A DNA stretch of 64,000 nt from Agrobacterium tumefaciens (GTDB taxonomy: Bacteria > Pseudomonadota > Alphaproteobacteria > Rhizobiales > Rhizobiaceae). The position numbers were made by a program, and so were the translations under genes. The notes beneath the pieces were generated by a model that saw only the letters and a list, made by a program, of their open reading frames with translations, was not told where the DNA came from and did not search any database. Location of the stretch: assembly GCA_025559845.1 (NCBI GenBank), contig CP048469.1:1922001-1986000 (forward strand), in the 5' to 3' direction. Of the stretch, positions 7,640-17,386 are shown one piece after another. The stretch's first letter is position 1, and every line of letters starts with the position of its first letter.

Positions 7640-9175
7640 ATGAGTAGAAGCGTCAGCACGTCCACCGACAAGATCATCGTCGACCGGTCCAGGAAACACC
7701 GCAACAAGGCGGTTTTCGACACCGTAAAGGCAACGCGCGAGCGCCTGCAACAGGGCGGAGCGTCGAGCGACGCCTATGAGCGTGAAATGCTGACCATGCA
7801 CGTCGCCGAGACCCTTCAGGGGGCGACGATCATGCCGCTGTTCATTGTGCTGGCTTCGATCATCGGCGTCTACATCACCCGTGACGTCGAACTCATCATA
7901 TGGTCATTGCTGGCGCTGAGCGCGCACGCCGTTTCGCTGATCCTGGTCAAGAGAGCGTCCAAACAGGACATTACGACGGAAAATCTGCCGCGCTGGCGCA
8001 GCCTTTTCCTCGGCACGCAGATTGTCATCGGTTGCGTCTGGGCAATGTTCTCGCTTGCCGAGCCGGCATCGACCGACCCAAGCCTGATGCTGTTCTACAA
8101 GGGCTCGACCCTGTTGATCGCGCTTTCGCTGACGGCGATGGTCAGCTTCATGCTTCGGCGCGCCACCTACATGACCTTCCTGCCGGTGCTTGCGGCACTG
8201 TCGGTCACCGCGTCCATATCCCGTGATCCGTTCGACGTCGGCCTTGCCCTGATGTTCGGCATGGCGATCCTGTTTTGCCACCGCATCACCAGCAGGCTCT
8301 ACCAGTCGAGCGTCAAGCTGCTCTCCTATCAGACGGAGAAGGACGACCTGATTGCCGAACTGGAGGTCGCGAAATCCGTGTCCGACGAGGCCCGCCGACG
8401 CGCTGAAGAGGCCAATCTGGCGAAGTCACGCTTCCTCGCGTCGATGTCGCACGAACTCAGAACGCCGCTGAACGCCATCCTTGGCTTCTCGGAGGTCATG
8501 GCGTCGGAGGTTTTGGGACCGCTCAATAATCCTCTCTACAAGGAATATTCGGGCGACATTCATCGTTCCGGTCAGCACCTTCTCAACTTGATCAACGAAA
8601 TCCTCGATCTCTCCCGTATCGAGGCAGGCCGTTACGACCTCAATGAAGAGGCAATCTCGCTTCTTGAAATTGCCGAGGATTGCATCGGCATGATCCAGTT
8701 GCGTGCCCGCACCAAGAACATCAAGATCGCGCAGCAGTTCGAAAACAGCCTGCCGCAGGTCTGGGCGGACGAAAAATCGATACGCCAGGTGGTGCTGAAC
8801 CTCTTGTCCAACGCCGTCAAGTTTACGCCGCAGGGCGGTGAAATCCTCGTCAAGGCGGGCTGGACGGCTGGCGGCGGACAATATGTGTCGATCAAGGATA
8901 ATGGACCCGGCATTCCCGAAGACGAAATCCCGATCGTTCTTTCCGCATTCGGTCAGGGATCGATCGCGATCAAAAGCGCCGAACAGGGAACGGGCCTTGG
9001 TCTGCCGATCGTGCAGGCCATTCTTGCCAAGCACGACGGTCAGTTCATTCTGAAATCGAAATTGCGCGAAGGTACGGAGGGCATTGCCATCCTGCCGGCA
9101 AAACGCGTGATGCAGAGCCTGCCTGCGGTTGAAGAAACCCACGCAGTCCAGCCGCGCCGGCGCTCCTTCGCCTGA
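7640..9175 (+). CDS. PdhS-type membrane sensor histidine kinase
   Basis: 511-aa two-component sensor kinase. Residues 62-214 contain about six hydrophobic segments with very short loops, so no large periplasmic sensor is present. Residues 225-262 are a charged linker helix. The HisKA domain carries SHELRTPLNAILGFSEVM with the phospho-acceptor His271, the signature of the PleC/DivJ/PdhS family that acts on DivK in alphaproteobacteria. The ATPase domain shows NLLSNAVKFT (N box), DNGPGIP (G1) and GTGLGLPI (G2). Gene order relative to the ribosomal cluster suggests it is the orthologue of Agrobacterium PdhS2, known to control division-linked motility and attachment; that link is from memory. It is monocistronic. 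Confidence 0.9.
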   Translation: MSRSVSTSTDKIIVDRSRKHRNKAVFDTVKATRERLQQGGASSDAYEREMLTMHVAETLQGATIMPLFIVLASIIGVYITRDVELIIWSLLALSAHAVSLILVKRASKQDITTENLPRWRSLFLGTQIVIGCVWAMFSLAEPASTDPSLMLFYKGSTLLIALSLTAMVSFMLRRATYMTFLPVLAALSVTASISRDPFDVGLALMFGMAILFCHRITSRLYQSSVKLLSYQTEKDDLIAELEVAKSVSDEARRRAEEANLAKSRFLASMSHELRTPLNAILGFSEVMASEVLGPLNNPLYKEYSGDIHRSGQHLLNLINEILDLSRIEAGRYDLNEEAISLLEIAEDCIGMIQLRARTKNIKIAQQFENSLPQVWADEKSIRQVVLNLLSNAVKFTPQGGEILVKAGWTAGGGQYVSIKDNGPGIPEDEIPIVLSAFGQGSIAIKSAEQGTGLGLPIVQAILAKHDGQFILKSKLREGTEGIAILPAKRVMQSLPAVEETHAVQPRRRSFA

Positions 9176-9232
9176 ACGGAAGGCCAGAGGCGAAGCGTTG
9201 TCGCCCTTCGCCTCCTCTCCAAAATACCGCCG

Positions 9233-9637
9233 TTAAAAGAACAGCGACGTTACCAGCGAATAGAGCATGAAAAGGCCGTTTGCCGTCAAAAGGCAAAAGA
9301 CGGAGAAGGAGCCAAGGTCCTTCGCGTGACGTCCCACCGACGAAAATTCAGGCGAGATGCGATCGATCACTTCCTCGATGGCGGTGTTCAGGGCTTCGAC
9401 CGCGAAGAGCAGAAGCATCAGGACAGCAAAGACAAGGAAGTGGACAAAGGGCGCGCCGACAAGCACAAGCAGCACCACGCCGACACCAAACGCCAGAACC
9501 TCGTGCCGGAACGCCGCTTCCTGCCAGAGACGCCCCAGCCCCTGCGCAGAGTAGCGCGCAGCGGCAAATAGGTGGCGCAGGCCCTTTTCCTTACGGAAGA
9601 CCGGCTCTTGTCCTGGCGGTTGCGGCATCGCGTCCAT
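9233..9637 (-). CDS. dgkA: Diacylglycerol kinase
   Basis: Small integral-membrane lipid kinase, 134 aa, with three transmembrane segments after an N-terminal amphipathic part. The active-site signature is intact: VEALNTAIEEVIDRISPE and RHAKDLGS. It phosphorylates diacylglycerol released by membrane-derived oligosaccharide or ornithine-lipid synthesis, returning it to phosphatidate. It follows cobT after 8 bases on the same strand, so it is probably co-transcribed although the functions are unrelated. The gene converges with the histidine kinase. Confidence 0.92.
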   Translation of the reverse strand: MDAMPQPPGQEPVFRKEKGLRHLFAAARYSAQGLGRLWQEAAFRHEVLAFGVGVVLLVLVGAPFVHFLVFAVLMLLLFAVEALNTAIEEVIDRISPEFSSVGRHAKDLGSFSVFCLLTANGLFMLYSLVTSLFF

Positions 9638-9645
9638 GCTCGTCC

Positions 9646-10668
9646 TCAGTGGTTGATGCGGGTATCGACACCCGCAGCCTCGAAGGTTGCCATGCCGGAA
9701 TGGCAGGCGGCAGCGGCTTTGACGATGCTGGCGGCAAGGGCTGCACCCGTGCCTTCGCCAAGTCGCATGCCGAGTGCGAGAAGCGGCGTCTTGCCAAGCT
9801 TTTCAATGGCCGCCAGATGGCCCGGTTCTGCCGAGACATGACCAATCAGGCAATGGTCGAGTGCCGAAGGGTTGGCAGCCTTCAGAAGCGCGGCAGCGGC
9901 AGTTGCGACATAACCATCGATCAGAACGGGAATACGTTGCACGCGTGCGGCAAGGATCGCGCCGGCAATTGCAGCAATCTCGCGGCCGCCGAGACGGCGC
10001 ATGATTTCGAGCGGATCGGACAGATGATCCCTGTGGAATTCGACAGCCGCCTTGACCACTGCCACCTTGCGCGCCAGCGTCTCTGCATCGGCACCGGTGC
10101 CCGGACCCGTCCAGTCTTCCGCTGTGCCGCCGTAGAGGGCGAGGTTGATCGCGGCCGCAACCGTGGTGTTGCCGATCCCCATTTCACCCACGCACAACAG
10201 ATCCGTACCGCCTGCGATCGCTTCCATGCCGAACGCCATGGTCGCGGCGCAGTCACGCTCGGAAAGGGCAGCCTCGCAGGTGATATCGCCGGTCGGATAA
10301 TCGAGCGCCAGATCGAAGATCTTCAGGCCAAGATCGAAGGTAACGCAGATCTGGTTGATCGCAGCACCACCGGCGGCAAAATTCTCCACCATCTGCTGCG
10401 TGACGGAATTCGGATAAGGAGAAACGCCATGGCGCGTGACACCGTGATTACCGGCGAAGATCGCCACCAGCGGACGATTGACCGCCGGTGCGCGACCGGA
10501 CCATGCCGCCAGCCACATGGCGATCTCTTCCAGACGCCCGAGCGAGCCGGCAGGCTTGGTCAGTTGCGCGTTGCGCTCCTTGGCCGCGACCAGTGCATGC
10601 GTCTCAGGTCCGGGAAGCTCGCGCAGCAGCGCGCGGAAATCATCGAAGGGCATTCCGCTCATGCTCAT
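9646..10668 (-). CDS. cobT: Nicotinate-nucleotide--dimethylbenzimidazole phosphoribosyltransferase
   Basis: Enzyme of the lower-ligand branch of cobalamin synthesis: it makes alpha-ribazole phosphate from dimethylbenzimidazole and nicotinate mononucleotide. At 340 aa it has the usual length (called CobU in the Pseudomonas denitrificans scheme). Visible family motifs are KPAGSLGRLEEIA near the N-terminus, FAGNHGVTRHGVSPYP, GEMGIGNTTVAAA in the centre, and LGMRLGEGTGAALA near the C-terminus, where Glu is the catalytic base in Salmonella CobT. It is transcribed divergently from cobS, 125 bases away. No B12 riboswitch was seen in that gap. Confidence 0.95.
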   Translation of the reverse strand: MSMSGMPFDDFRALLRELPGPETHALVAAKERNAQLTKPAGSLGRLEEIAMWLAAWSGRAPAVNRPLVAIFAGNHGVTRHGVSPYPNSVTQQMVENFAAGGAAINQICVTFDLGLKIFDLALDYPTGDITCEAALSERDCAATMAFGMEAIAGGTDLLCVGEMGIGNTTVAAAINLALYGGTAEDWTGPGTGADAETLARKVAVVKAAVEFHRDHLSDPLEIMRRLGGREIAAIAGAILAARVQRIPVLIDGYVATAAAALLKAANPSALDHCLIGHVSAEPGHLAAIEKLGKTPLLALGMRLGEGTGAALAASIVKAAAACHSGMATFEAAGVDTRINH

Positions 10669-10793
10669 GGTATCAGTCTTTCTCGTGTATCCGGAAACTT
10701 GTGTTTTCCGACAAATCGGTCTTTGTTGCGCCTCTCATAATCGCGGACGCGTTGAGGAACAACCGGAAATGCGCGCGAAGCAGTGGAGAGAGC

Positions 10794-11576
10794 ATGAAGG
10801 CCGGGGATTTTATAACAGATGTGATGCGGTCCGTGGCCTTTCTCAGCCGCATCCCGGTTTCATCCCGCTTCTTTGAAGATGACGACGGCTCGATGCGCCG
10901 CACGGCGCGCGCCTTCCCCGCAGCCGGCCTGCTCATTGCCCTGCCCGCTGCAGCCGTCATCGCAGTGCTCGGGTCCTTTGATGTCGACGCCGACATGACG
11001 GGCTGGATCGCCATTGCCGTGATGGCACTGATGACCGGCGCATTGCACGAAGACGGGCTGGCCGACATGGCGGATGGTTTCGGCAGCGGCAAACCGCCTG
11101 AAAAAGTCCTTGATATCATGAAGGACAGCCGCATCGGCACCTATGGCGCCATCGCACTGATCCTGTCCTTTGCGCTTCGCGCCACTGCACTTGGCGCACT
11201 GATCGCTTATCTGCCTGCCAAAACCGCCGCCGCCTGCATGATCGCAGCGGCCGTCGCTAGCCGCGCCGTCATGGTGTGGCACTGGCAGACACTTGCGCCT
11301 GCACGCCCCACAGGCGTTGCAGCCTCCGTCGGGCAACCGGGAAAGAGTGAGCGCAATATCGCCCTCGCAACCGGCCTGTTCCTCGTGGCAATGTTTACGC
11401 TGCACACCCTGCCGGCACTGTCGCTGGTTGTCGTCTTGGCGACAGCGTGTGGGGCCATGATCCTGTTTAACCGCCTGTGTCTCGGCAAAATCGGCGGGCA
11501 TACGGGTGATACGATCGGCGCTTGCCAGCAGATCACGGAGATCGTGATTCTGGTTGCCCTTGCCATCGCCATTTGA
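10794..11576 (+). CDS. cobS: Adenosylcobinamide-GDP ribazoletransferase (cobalamin synthase)
   Basis: Membrane enzyme that joins adenosylcobinamide-GDP to alpha-ribazole, the last step of cobalamin assembly; also named CobV. From ATG 10794, preceded by GGAGAGAGC, it is 260 aa. An open frame extends upstream into cobT on the opposite strand but has no start signal. The family signature GALHEDGLADMADGFGSG lies near residues 80-97, followed by MKDSRIGTYGA. Several hydrophobic helices fill the second half, and GGHTGDTIGACQQ lies near the end. It heads an operon with the DUF1289 gene and the protease gene. Confidence 0.93.
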   Translation: MKAGDFITDVMRSVAFLSRIPVSSRFFEDDDGSMRRTARAFPAAGLLIALPAAAVIAVLGSFDVDADMTGWIAIAVMALMTGALHEDGLADMADGFGSGKPPEKVLDIMKDSRIGTYGAIALILSFALRATALGALIAYLPAKTAAACMIAAAVASRAVMVWHWQTLAPARPTGVAASVGQPGKSERNIALATGLFLVAMFTLHTLPALSLVVVLATACGAMILFNRLCLGKIGGHTGDTIGACQQITEIVILVALAIAI

Positions 11577-11595
11577 CCCCCTGATATAGATCCCT

Positions 11596-11790
11596 ATGGA
11601 AACGCCTTGCCGTCATATCTGTGTGCTCGATACCGCCGGTCGCCTCTGCATCGGCTGCGGGCGAACGCTGTCGGAAATCGGCGGCTGGTCGAGCTATAGC
11701 GACAAGGAACGCAGCGCCATCATGACCGCCCTGCCCGCGCGACTGGCATTGTTTGAAGAAACCGCCGCCGAGGAGAAAAGCACCGCATGA
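11596..11790 (+). CDS. DUF1289 domain-containing small cysteine-rich protein
   Basis: 64-aa protein with the DUF1289 pattern: CRHIC near the start, then CIGCGRT and a conserved tail EIGGWSSYSDKER. The four cysteines suggest a metal or Fe-S site. The function is unknown; relatives are sometimes annotated as Fe-S proteins. It starts 19 bases after cobS and its stop overlaps the ATG of the next gene by four bases, so it belongs to the cobS operon. Confidence 0.88.
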   Translation: METPCRHICVLDTAGRLCIGCGRTLSEIGGWSSYSDKERSAIMTALPARLALFEETAAEEKSTA

Positions 11791-12494
11791 ACAGGCTCAC
11801 CTTCATCCTTCTGGTCCTGGCAGTGGGCCTTGGGCTTCTTCTCATCAATCACGACAGCGGCAGAACCTTCGGCATCAACAACGAACAATTTGGCCAGATG
11901 GTCTATCTGGTGCCGATAGCCGCCCTTCTCTCCGCCGGCATTCTGGCCGGACGCCGCGGCAGCCTTGCCTCCGTCATCCGGCAACTGGCAATCTGGCTGG
12001 TGATTATTCTCGGTCTCGTCTCCGTCTATCTCTACCGGTACGATCTCCAGGCTTTCGGCAATCGCCTGGTGGGCGGACTGATACCGGGCCGCGCCGTCGT
12101 CATCACGACTGCTGACGGCACGGAGGAAATTGTGCTGCACAAATCCATGAGCGGCCACTTCGAAGCCAATGTCACGATAGACGGCAAGACGATCCACATG
12201 CTGGTCGATACCGGGGCAAGTTCAATCGTACTCGCCAATGCGGACGCCGCCGCCATCGGCATCGATACGCAGAACCTTCGTTATTCCGTGCCGGTCATGA
12301 CGGCCAATGGCCGCACATCTGCAGCACCCGTCAGTCTGTCGGAAATCAGCATCGGCCCCATCGCCCGGAGAAACATTCCAGCCCTGGTGGCCCAGCAAGG
12401 CCAGCTTGAGCAGAGCCTTCTCGGCATGAGTTTCCTGTCCACTCTCGGTTCACTTCAAATGCAGACCGATGAACTCAGACTGCGTGACCGATAA
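11787..12494 (+). CDS. TIGR02281-type retropepsin-like aspartic protease, membrane anchored
   Basis: 235 aa. Two hydrophobic segments lie near residues 4-22 and 32-50, and a third at 64-80, placing the C-terminal domain in the periplasm. The clan AA aspartic protease domain carries the active-site motif MLVDTGASSIVLA near residues 137-149; homologues work as single-domain dimers like retropepsin. The C-terminal LLGMSFLSTLGSLQMQTDEL is the family second signature. Substrates are unknown. It is translationally coupled to the DUF1289 gene (ATGA overlap). Confidence 0.88.
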   Translation: MNRLTFILLVLAVGLGLLLINHDSGRTFGINNEQFGQMVYLVPIAALLSAGILAGRRGSLASVIRQLAIWLVIILGLVSVYLYRYDLQAFGNRLVGGLIPGRAVVITTADGTEEIVLHKSMSGHFEANVTIDGKTIHMLVDTGASSIVLANADAAAIGIDTQNLRYSVPVMTANGRTSAAPVSLSEISIGPIARRNIPALVAQQGQLEQSLLGMSFLSTLGSLQMQTDELRLRDR

Positions 12495-12547
12495 GGAACG
12501 CGGCACGACCTCGACATTGTCCCTCAGGACGAGAGGTCAAACCTACC

Positions 12548-12592
12548 GCACCGGATCAACCGAAACCGCGTAGCGGCTTTCAGATCCGGTGC
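12548..12592. repeat. Inverted repeat between convergent genes
   Basis: Perfect 10-bp arms GCACCGGATC (12548-12557) and GATCCGGTGC (12583-12592). The interior also folds back (CCGC GTA GCGG), giving a long hairpin. There is no T-run on either strand, so it is not a typical terminator. It lies 54 bases after the protease stop and 19 before the stop of the convergent gene. Confidence 0.55.
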
Positions 12593-12610
12593 CACCTCAA
12601 TGGAAGAGGC

Positions 12611-13192
12611 TCAGATTTCGCTGAACTGGCCAGCGCGCGGTCCGGCGAGAACGACTTCCCAAGCGGACTTGTTGCCGTATTTCTGGCGTGCCAGATAGGT
12701 GTAGCCAGTACGGTTCCAGGGTTTGATCGAGCCGCTCATATTATCGAGAACGTACTCGCCGTCCGACAGCCGCACCAGAAGCACAGCGTGGTTGTTGCCG
12801 CTCCGGTCCAGCACAACGGAAACCGACATCTTGTTGGACGGGAAACCTGCATCCAGCAACGCCTTGGTTTTTGCCATGGCATAGTCTTCGCAATCGCCAC
12901 GCCCGTCTTTCGGCAGCGACCAGTAGTTGCTCCGACCGTAAACGATCGCATCATCGACCGGCTTGATGGCACTGTTGACCTTGCGATTGACCTTGTTCAG
13001 CAGATCGAGCGCCTGCTCGTCCGTGAACTTTTGACCGGCTTTCGCCGAGCACAGCCAGCCATAACGCTGACAGGCGGAGGAAAAGCCCTCCGGTGCGGTG
13101 ATTGAGCGACTGGCTGGAAGCTCGCCAGCAGAAACGTTTGCGCCAAACGTCATCGCGCCCAGAAGAGCGAATGCAACAACAGAAATCTTCAT
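12611..13192 (-). CDS. Transglutaminase-like cysteine peptidase (BTLCP family)
   Basis: 193-aa exported protein from ATG 13192, which has an AAGGAAC ribosome-binding sequence. Residues 1-24 are a signal peptide (MKISVVAFALLGAMTFGANVSA). The bacterial transglutaminase-like domain shows the Cys-His-Asp triad: GDCEDYAMAKTKALLDAGF, NNHAVLLVRLSDGEYVLDN. Relatives (DUF920/LapG-like) cleave surface adhesins, but many rhizobial members have no known target and no LapD partner is seen here. It is divergent from the Gly/His-rich secreted protein across a 480-base gap. Confidence 0.88.
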   Translation of the reverse strand: MKISVVAFALLGAMTFGANVSAGELPASRSITAPEGFSSACQRYGWLCSAKAGQKFTDEQALDLLNKVNRKVNSAIKPVDDAIVYGRSNYWSLPKDGRGDCEDYAMAKTKALLDAGFPSNKMSVSVVLDRSGNNHAVLLVRLSDGEYVLDNMSGSIKPWNRTGYTYLARQKYGNKSAWEVVLAGPRAGQFSEI

Positions 13193-13672
13193 GATTATGT
13201 CAGTTCCTTCGAGAAAGCCTTGTGATTCATGGACTGGCCTGATGCCGTCCGACTCACGCATGAACAAATTAGGCATTGACTGAAGGTGACCCGACGTCAC
13301 GTCGTACTCGAACTAAAAAACACCCCTGAAACGCGCCTAAGGCTCACCTATTGGCATGATTAGCCCAAAATTTCAAAAAAAAATTAATTTAGCCCGTTCT
13401 GATATGTGCCAAATCGGGAAAAACACCGGGCGCAACAAATATTCCAAGACAGACAAACCCGCAGCCGACGATTAAAAAACAGGCAATAAATTAGAAAAAT
13501 ATCCTCAAAACAGAATAATACTTTCGAGTAATACAGCAAAAAACATAACTAAATAGGATTATAGTCAAGAGACATGAGCGAAATAACCACAGAATAGCAG
13601 TATATTGTGGATAACATTCCCTTAATATACCTTGGAGAATGCGGTTAACACTGCCAATAAGGGAGGAAACCC
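13193..13672. promoter_or_regulatory. AT-rich divergent intergenic region
   Basis: No gene is supported in these 480 bases. About 13,360-13,640 is far richer in A and T than the rest of the window, with A8-9 runs and several TTAAT blocks. It must contain promoters for the transglutaminase-like protease (minus) and the Gly/His-rich protein (plus); AAGGGAGGAAACCC is a strong ribosome-binding site for the latter. AT-rich upstream DNA like this is often bound by silencing proteins or is a sign of foreign origin; neither is proven. Confidence 0.45.
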
Positions 13673-14383
<711 letters not shown>

Positions 14384-14398
14384 TTGCTACACCCTATC

Positions 14399-14434
14399 AA
14401 AACTGGCGGTCGGAAGGCCGCCAGTTTTTATTTT
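14399..14434 (+). terminator. Intrinsic terminator after the Gly/His-rich gene
   Basis: Stem of 11 bp, AAAACTGGCGG (14399-14409) with CCGCCAGTTTT (14418-14428), then TTATTTT. It is a textbook Rho-independent terminator 16 bases after the stop codon. Confidence 0.88.
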
Positions 14435-14513
14435 GCCATAATTCGTTTGCTCGAAAGCATTTTCAGCGGGCAATCATCCGGATCCCCACGTATCTGATCA
14501 TTGACGTGATCTG

Positions 14514-15271
14514 TCAGTTGCGCAGACGGTAACCGGTCTTGAACATCCAACTGACGACACCGAGGCACGCCGCCAGGAATACGGCAATCATCAGCAGACT
14601 GAAAACCGGATCGACATCGGCAATACCGTAGAAACTCCAGCGAAAACCGCTGATGAGATAAAGCACGGGATTGAAGTGACTGACCGTCTGCCAGAATGGC
14701 GGCAGCATATCGATGGAGTAGAAGCTACCGCCGAGGAAGGTCAAAGGCGGTACGACCAGCATTGGAATAAGGTTCAATTGTTCGAAGTTCGTCGCCCAGA
14801 TACCGATTATGAAACCGAACAGACTGAAGCTTACAGCCGTCAGCACGAAGAACAGGATCATCATCAGCGGATGCTGAATGGTGATGTCGACAAAGAAGGA
14901 AGCGGTTATCAGAATGATCGTGCCGATCATCAACCCCTTTGTCGCCGCAGCACCGACATAACCAGCAACGATTTCCGTCATGGCAACGGGCGCAGACAGG
15001 ATTTCGTAGACCGTACCGGTGAATTTCGGAAAGTAGATGCCGAAGGAGCCGTTGCTGATGCACTGCGTGAGCAGCGTCAACATGATCAGGCCGGGCGTGA
15101 TGAACGAGCCGTAGGAAACGCCGCCAACCTCCTGAATCCGCGAACCAATCGCCGTTCCGAACACAATAAAATAGAGCGATGTGGAAATGACTGGAGACAC
15201 GACGCTCTGCAAAAGCGTGCGTCGGGTCCGCGCCATCTCGAAGAAATAGATCGACTTGATTGCTTCGAAAT

Positions 15272-15275
<4 letters not shown>
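14514..15275 (-). CDS. ABC-2 type transporter permease (YadH/NodJ-like)
   Basis: 253-aa inner-membrane exporter subunit with about six transmembrane segments. The ABC-2 family signature is seen as [41 protein letters not shown] and [20 protein letters not shown]. It overlaps the ATPase gene by four bases (15272-15275), so the pair forms one exporter of the drug/polysaccharide type; the substrate is unknown. The order ATPase then permease is that of yadG-yadH. Confidence 0.92.
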
Positions 15276-16198
<923 letters not shown>

Positions 16199-16304
16199 AG
16201 CGAAACTTCCGCGAAATCGAGGAGATATGCCCGCCATATAGGCTGTTGCCCGCACAAACGCCAGCCCGCGACCGCCAAACACTGTATTCCGTCAGCGCGG
16301 AAAA

Positions 16305-17126
16305 TCAGCCGTAAACGCTGTAAAAGAACTGCGCGGACACAAAGACCAGAAACAGGCCGAAGGCGCGTTCGAGTTGTTGTTTGCTGAGCGCATGTGCCAG
16401 CCGGGCGCCGTATGGCGCAACGATCAGCGTAATCGGGATCAGCAGGATGACGGCAATCCAGTTGATGAAGCCTGTCGAGAATGGCGGCAGGCCGGCATCT
16501 CCCCACCCCGCCCAGATGTAACCTGCAAGCCCCGGCAACGAGATCAGCACGCCGACACCGGATGAGGTGGCAACCGCCTGATGGATGGTGCGGCCGTAAA
16601 GGGTCATGAAGGTGTTGTTCATCACCCCGCCGCCGACGCCCATCAGGCCGGAAAACAGGCCGATACCCGTGCCGACCAGAAAGCGGGTCGGATTGGCAGG
16701 CAGATCGGAGCCCAGATGCCAGCTCGCGCGATTGAAGATCATGCGAAATGCCAATGCCAGCGCGATGAAAGCGAAGATCAGCCGCAGGGCGATGCTTGAG
16801 GCATAAGCCGCAACGACCGATGCGAGGATGGTACCGAGCGGCACCGCGACAATCCAGCCTTTGAGCAGACCGATGTCGACAGCGCCCTTTTGCCGATGCG
16901 TCAGGAAAGAGCGAATGGAGGTCGGCACGATAATGGCAAGCGAAGTCCCAAGCGACAGATGCATTCGCACCGCTTCCGGAACCTCCAGAAGTCCGAAGAC
17001 ATGGTAGAAGACCGGAACGAGAACTGCACCGCCACCAATGCCGAACAGCCCGGCAAGCAGCCCCGCGATGACACCGGCACCGGCGAGTGCGGCGGCAAAC
17101 ATCGCTATTTCAGAAATAGGCGGCAT
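16305..17126 (-). CDS. TSUP family membrane transporter (TauE/SafE/YfcA-like)
   Basis: 273-aa integral-membrane protein from ATG 17126, which has GGGGAGCC before it. About eight hydrophobic segments and the two inverted glycine-rich signatures of the sulfite-exporter family: GLLAGLFGIGGGAVLVPVF near the N-terminus and GLFSGLMGVGGGVMNNTFM in the middle. Members move sulfite, sulfoacetate or other organosulfur anions; the substrate is not readable here. It is monocistronic, 106 bases upstream of the ABC exporter genes on the same strand. Confidence 0.9.
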   Translation of the reverse strand: MPPISEIAMFAAALAGAGVIAGLLAGLFGIGGGAVLVPVFYHVFGLLEVPEAVRMHLSLGTSLAIIVPTSIRSFLTHRQKGAVDIGLLKGWIVAVPLGTILASVVAAYASSIALRLIFAFIALALAFRMIFNRASWHLGSDLPANPTRFLVGTGIGLFSGLMGVGGGVMNNTFMTLYGRTIHQAVATSSGVGVLISLPGLAGYIWAGWGDAGLPPFSTGFINWIAVILLIPITLIVAPYGARLAHALSKQQLERAFGLFLVFVSAQFFYSVYG

Positions 17127-17284
17127 GGAACAGGCTCCCCAGTCTGTCACGAACGTGTGATGGTGATACTGTATGAGAGAGGTGAGGCAAGCCACATTAT
17201 CGGCCTGCCGGTACGACGACTACGCATTTGTCACACGGCTTCGAAACGGTCGCCGCCTTCTTCGAAGTCTGCAGTTCTTTCGTA

Positions 17285-17367
17285 TTGTTTTTAGTCTGCA
17301 TTCGGGACAGCACCCACCCCGCGTCGCTGTCCCATTTTAACCGGCCCTCGGGCCGGTTTTTCTTTTC
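17285..17367 (+). ncRNA. Candidate trans-acting small RNA
   Basis: Between the TSUP gene (minus strand, start 17126) and the extensin gene (minus strand, stop 17387) there is a plus-strand intrinsic terminator with no plus-strand gene upstream. Just before it is a second hairpin: GGGACAGC (17304-17311) pairs with GCTGTCCC (17326-17333) and exposes a 14-nt cytosine-rich loop. A hairpin with a single-stranded C-rich loop, an A/U linker (ATTTTAA) and a strong terminator with a U-tract is the usual layout of alphaproteobacterial Hfq-type sRNAs. The 5' end is a guess; no clear promoter was found. Confidence 0.45.
17339..17366 (+). terminator. Plus-strand intrinsic terminator without upstream gene
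   Basis: Stem AACCGGCC (17339-17346) and GGCCGGTT (17351-17358), loop CTCG, followed by TTTCTTTT. The U-tract exists only on the plus strand; on the minus strand the stem is followed by AAAAT. It therefore does not serve the minus-strand genes around it. Confidence 0.8.
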
Positions 17368-17386
17368 TGCAATCGTCTGCCTCGCC

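Noticed and set aside
10488..10793. Upstream extension of the cobS frame into cobT
   Set aside because: There is no start signal, it lies antisense to cobT, and the conserved CobS N-terminus begins at 10794.
10669..10793. Possible cobalamin riboswitch between cobT and cobS
   Set aside because: The region is short and I found no B12-box motifs.
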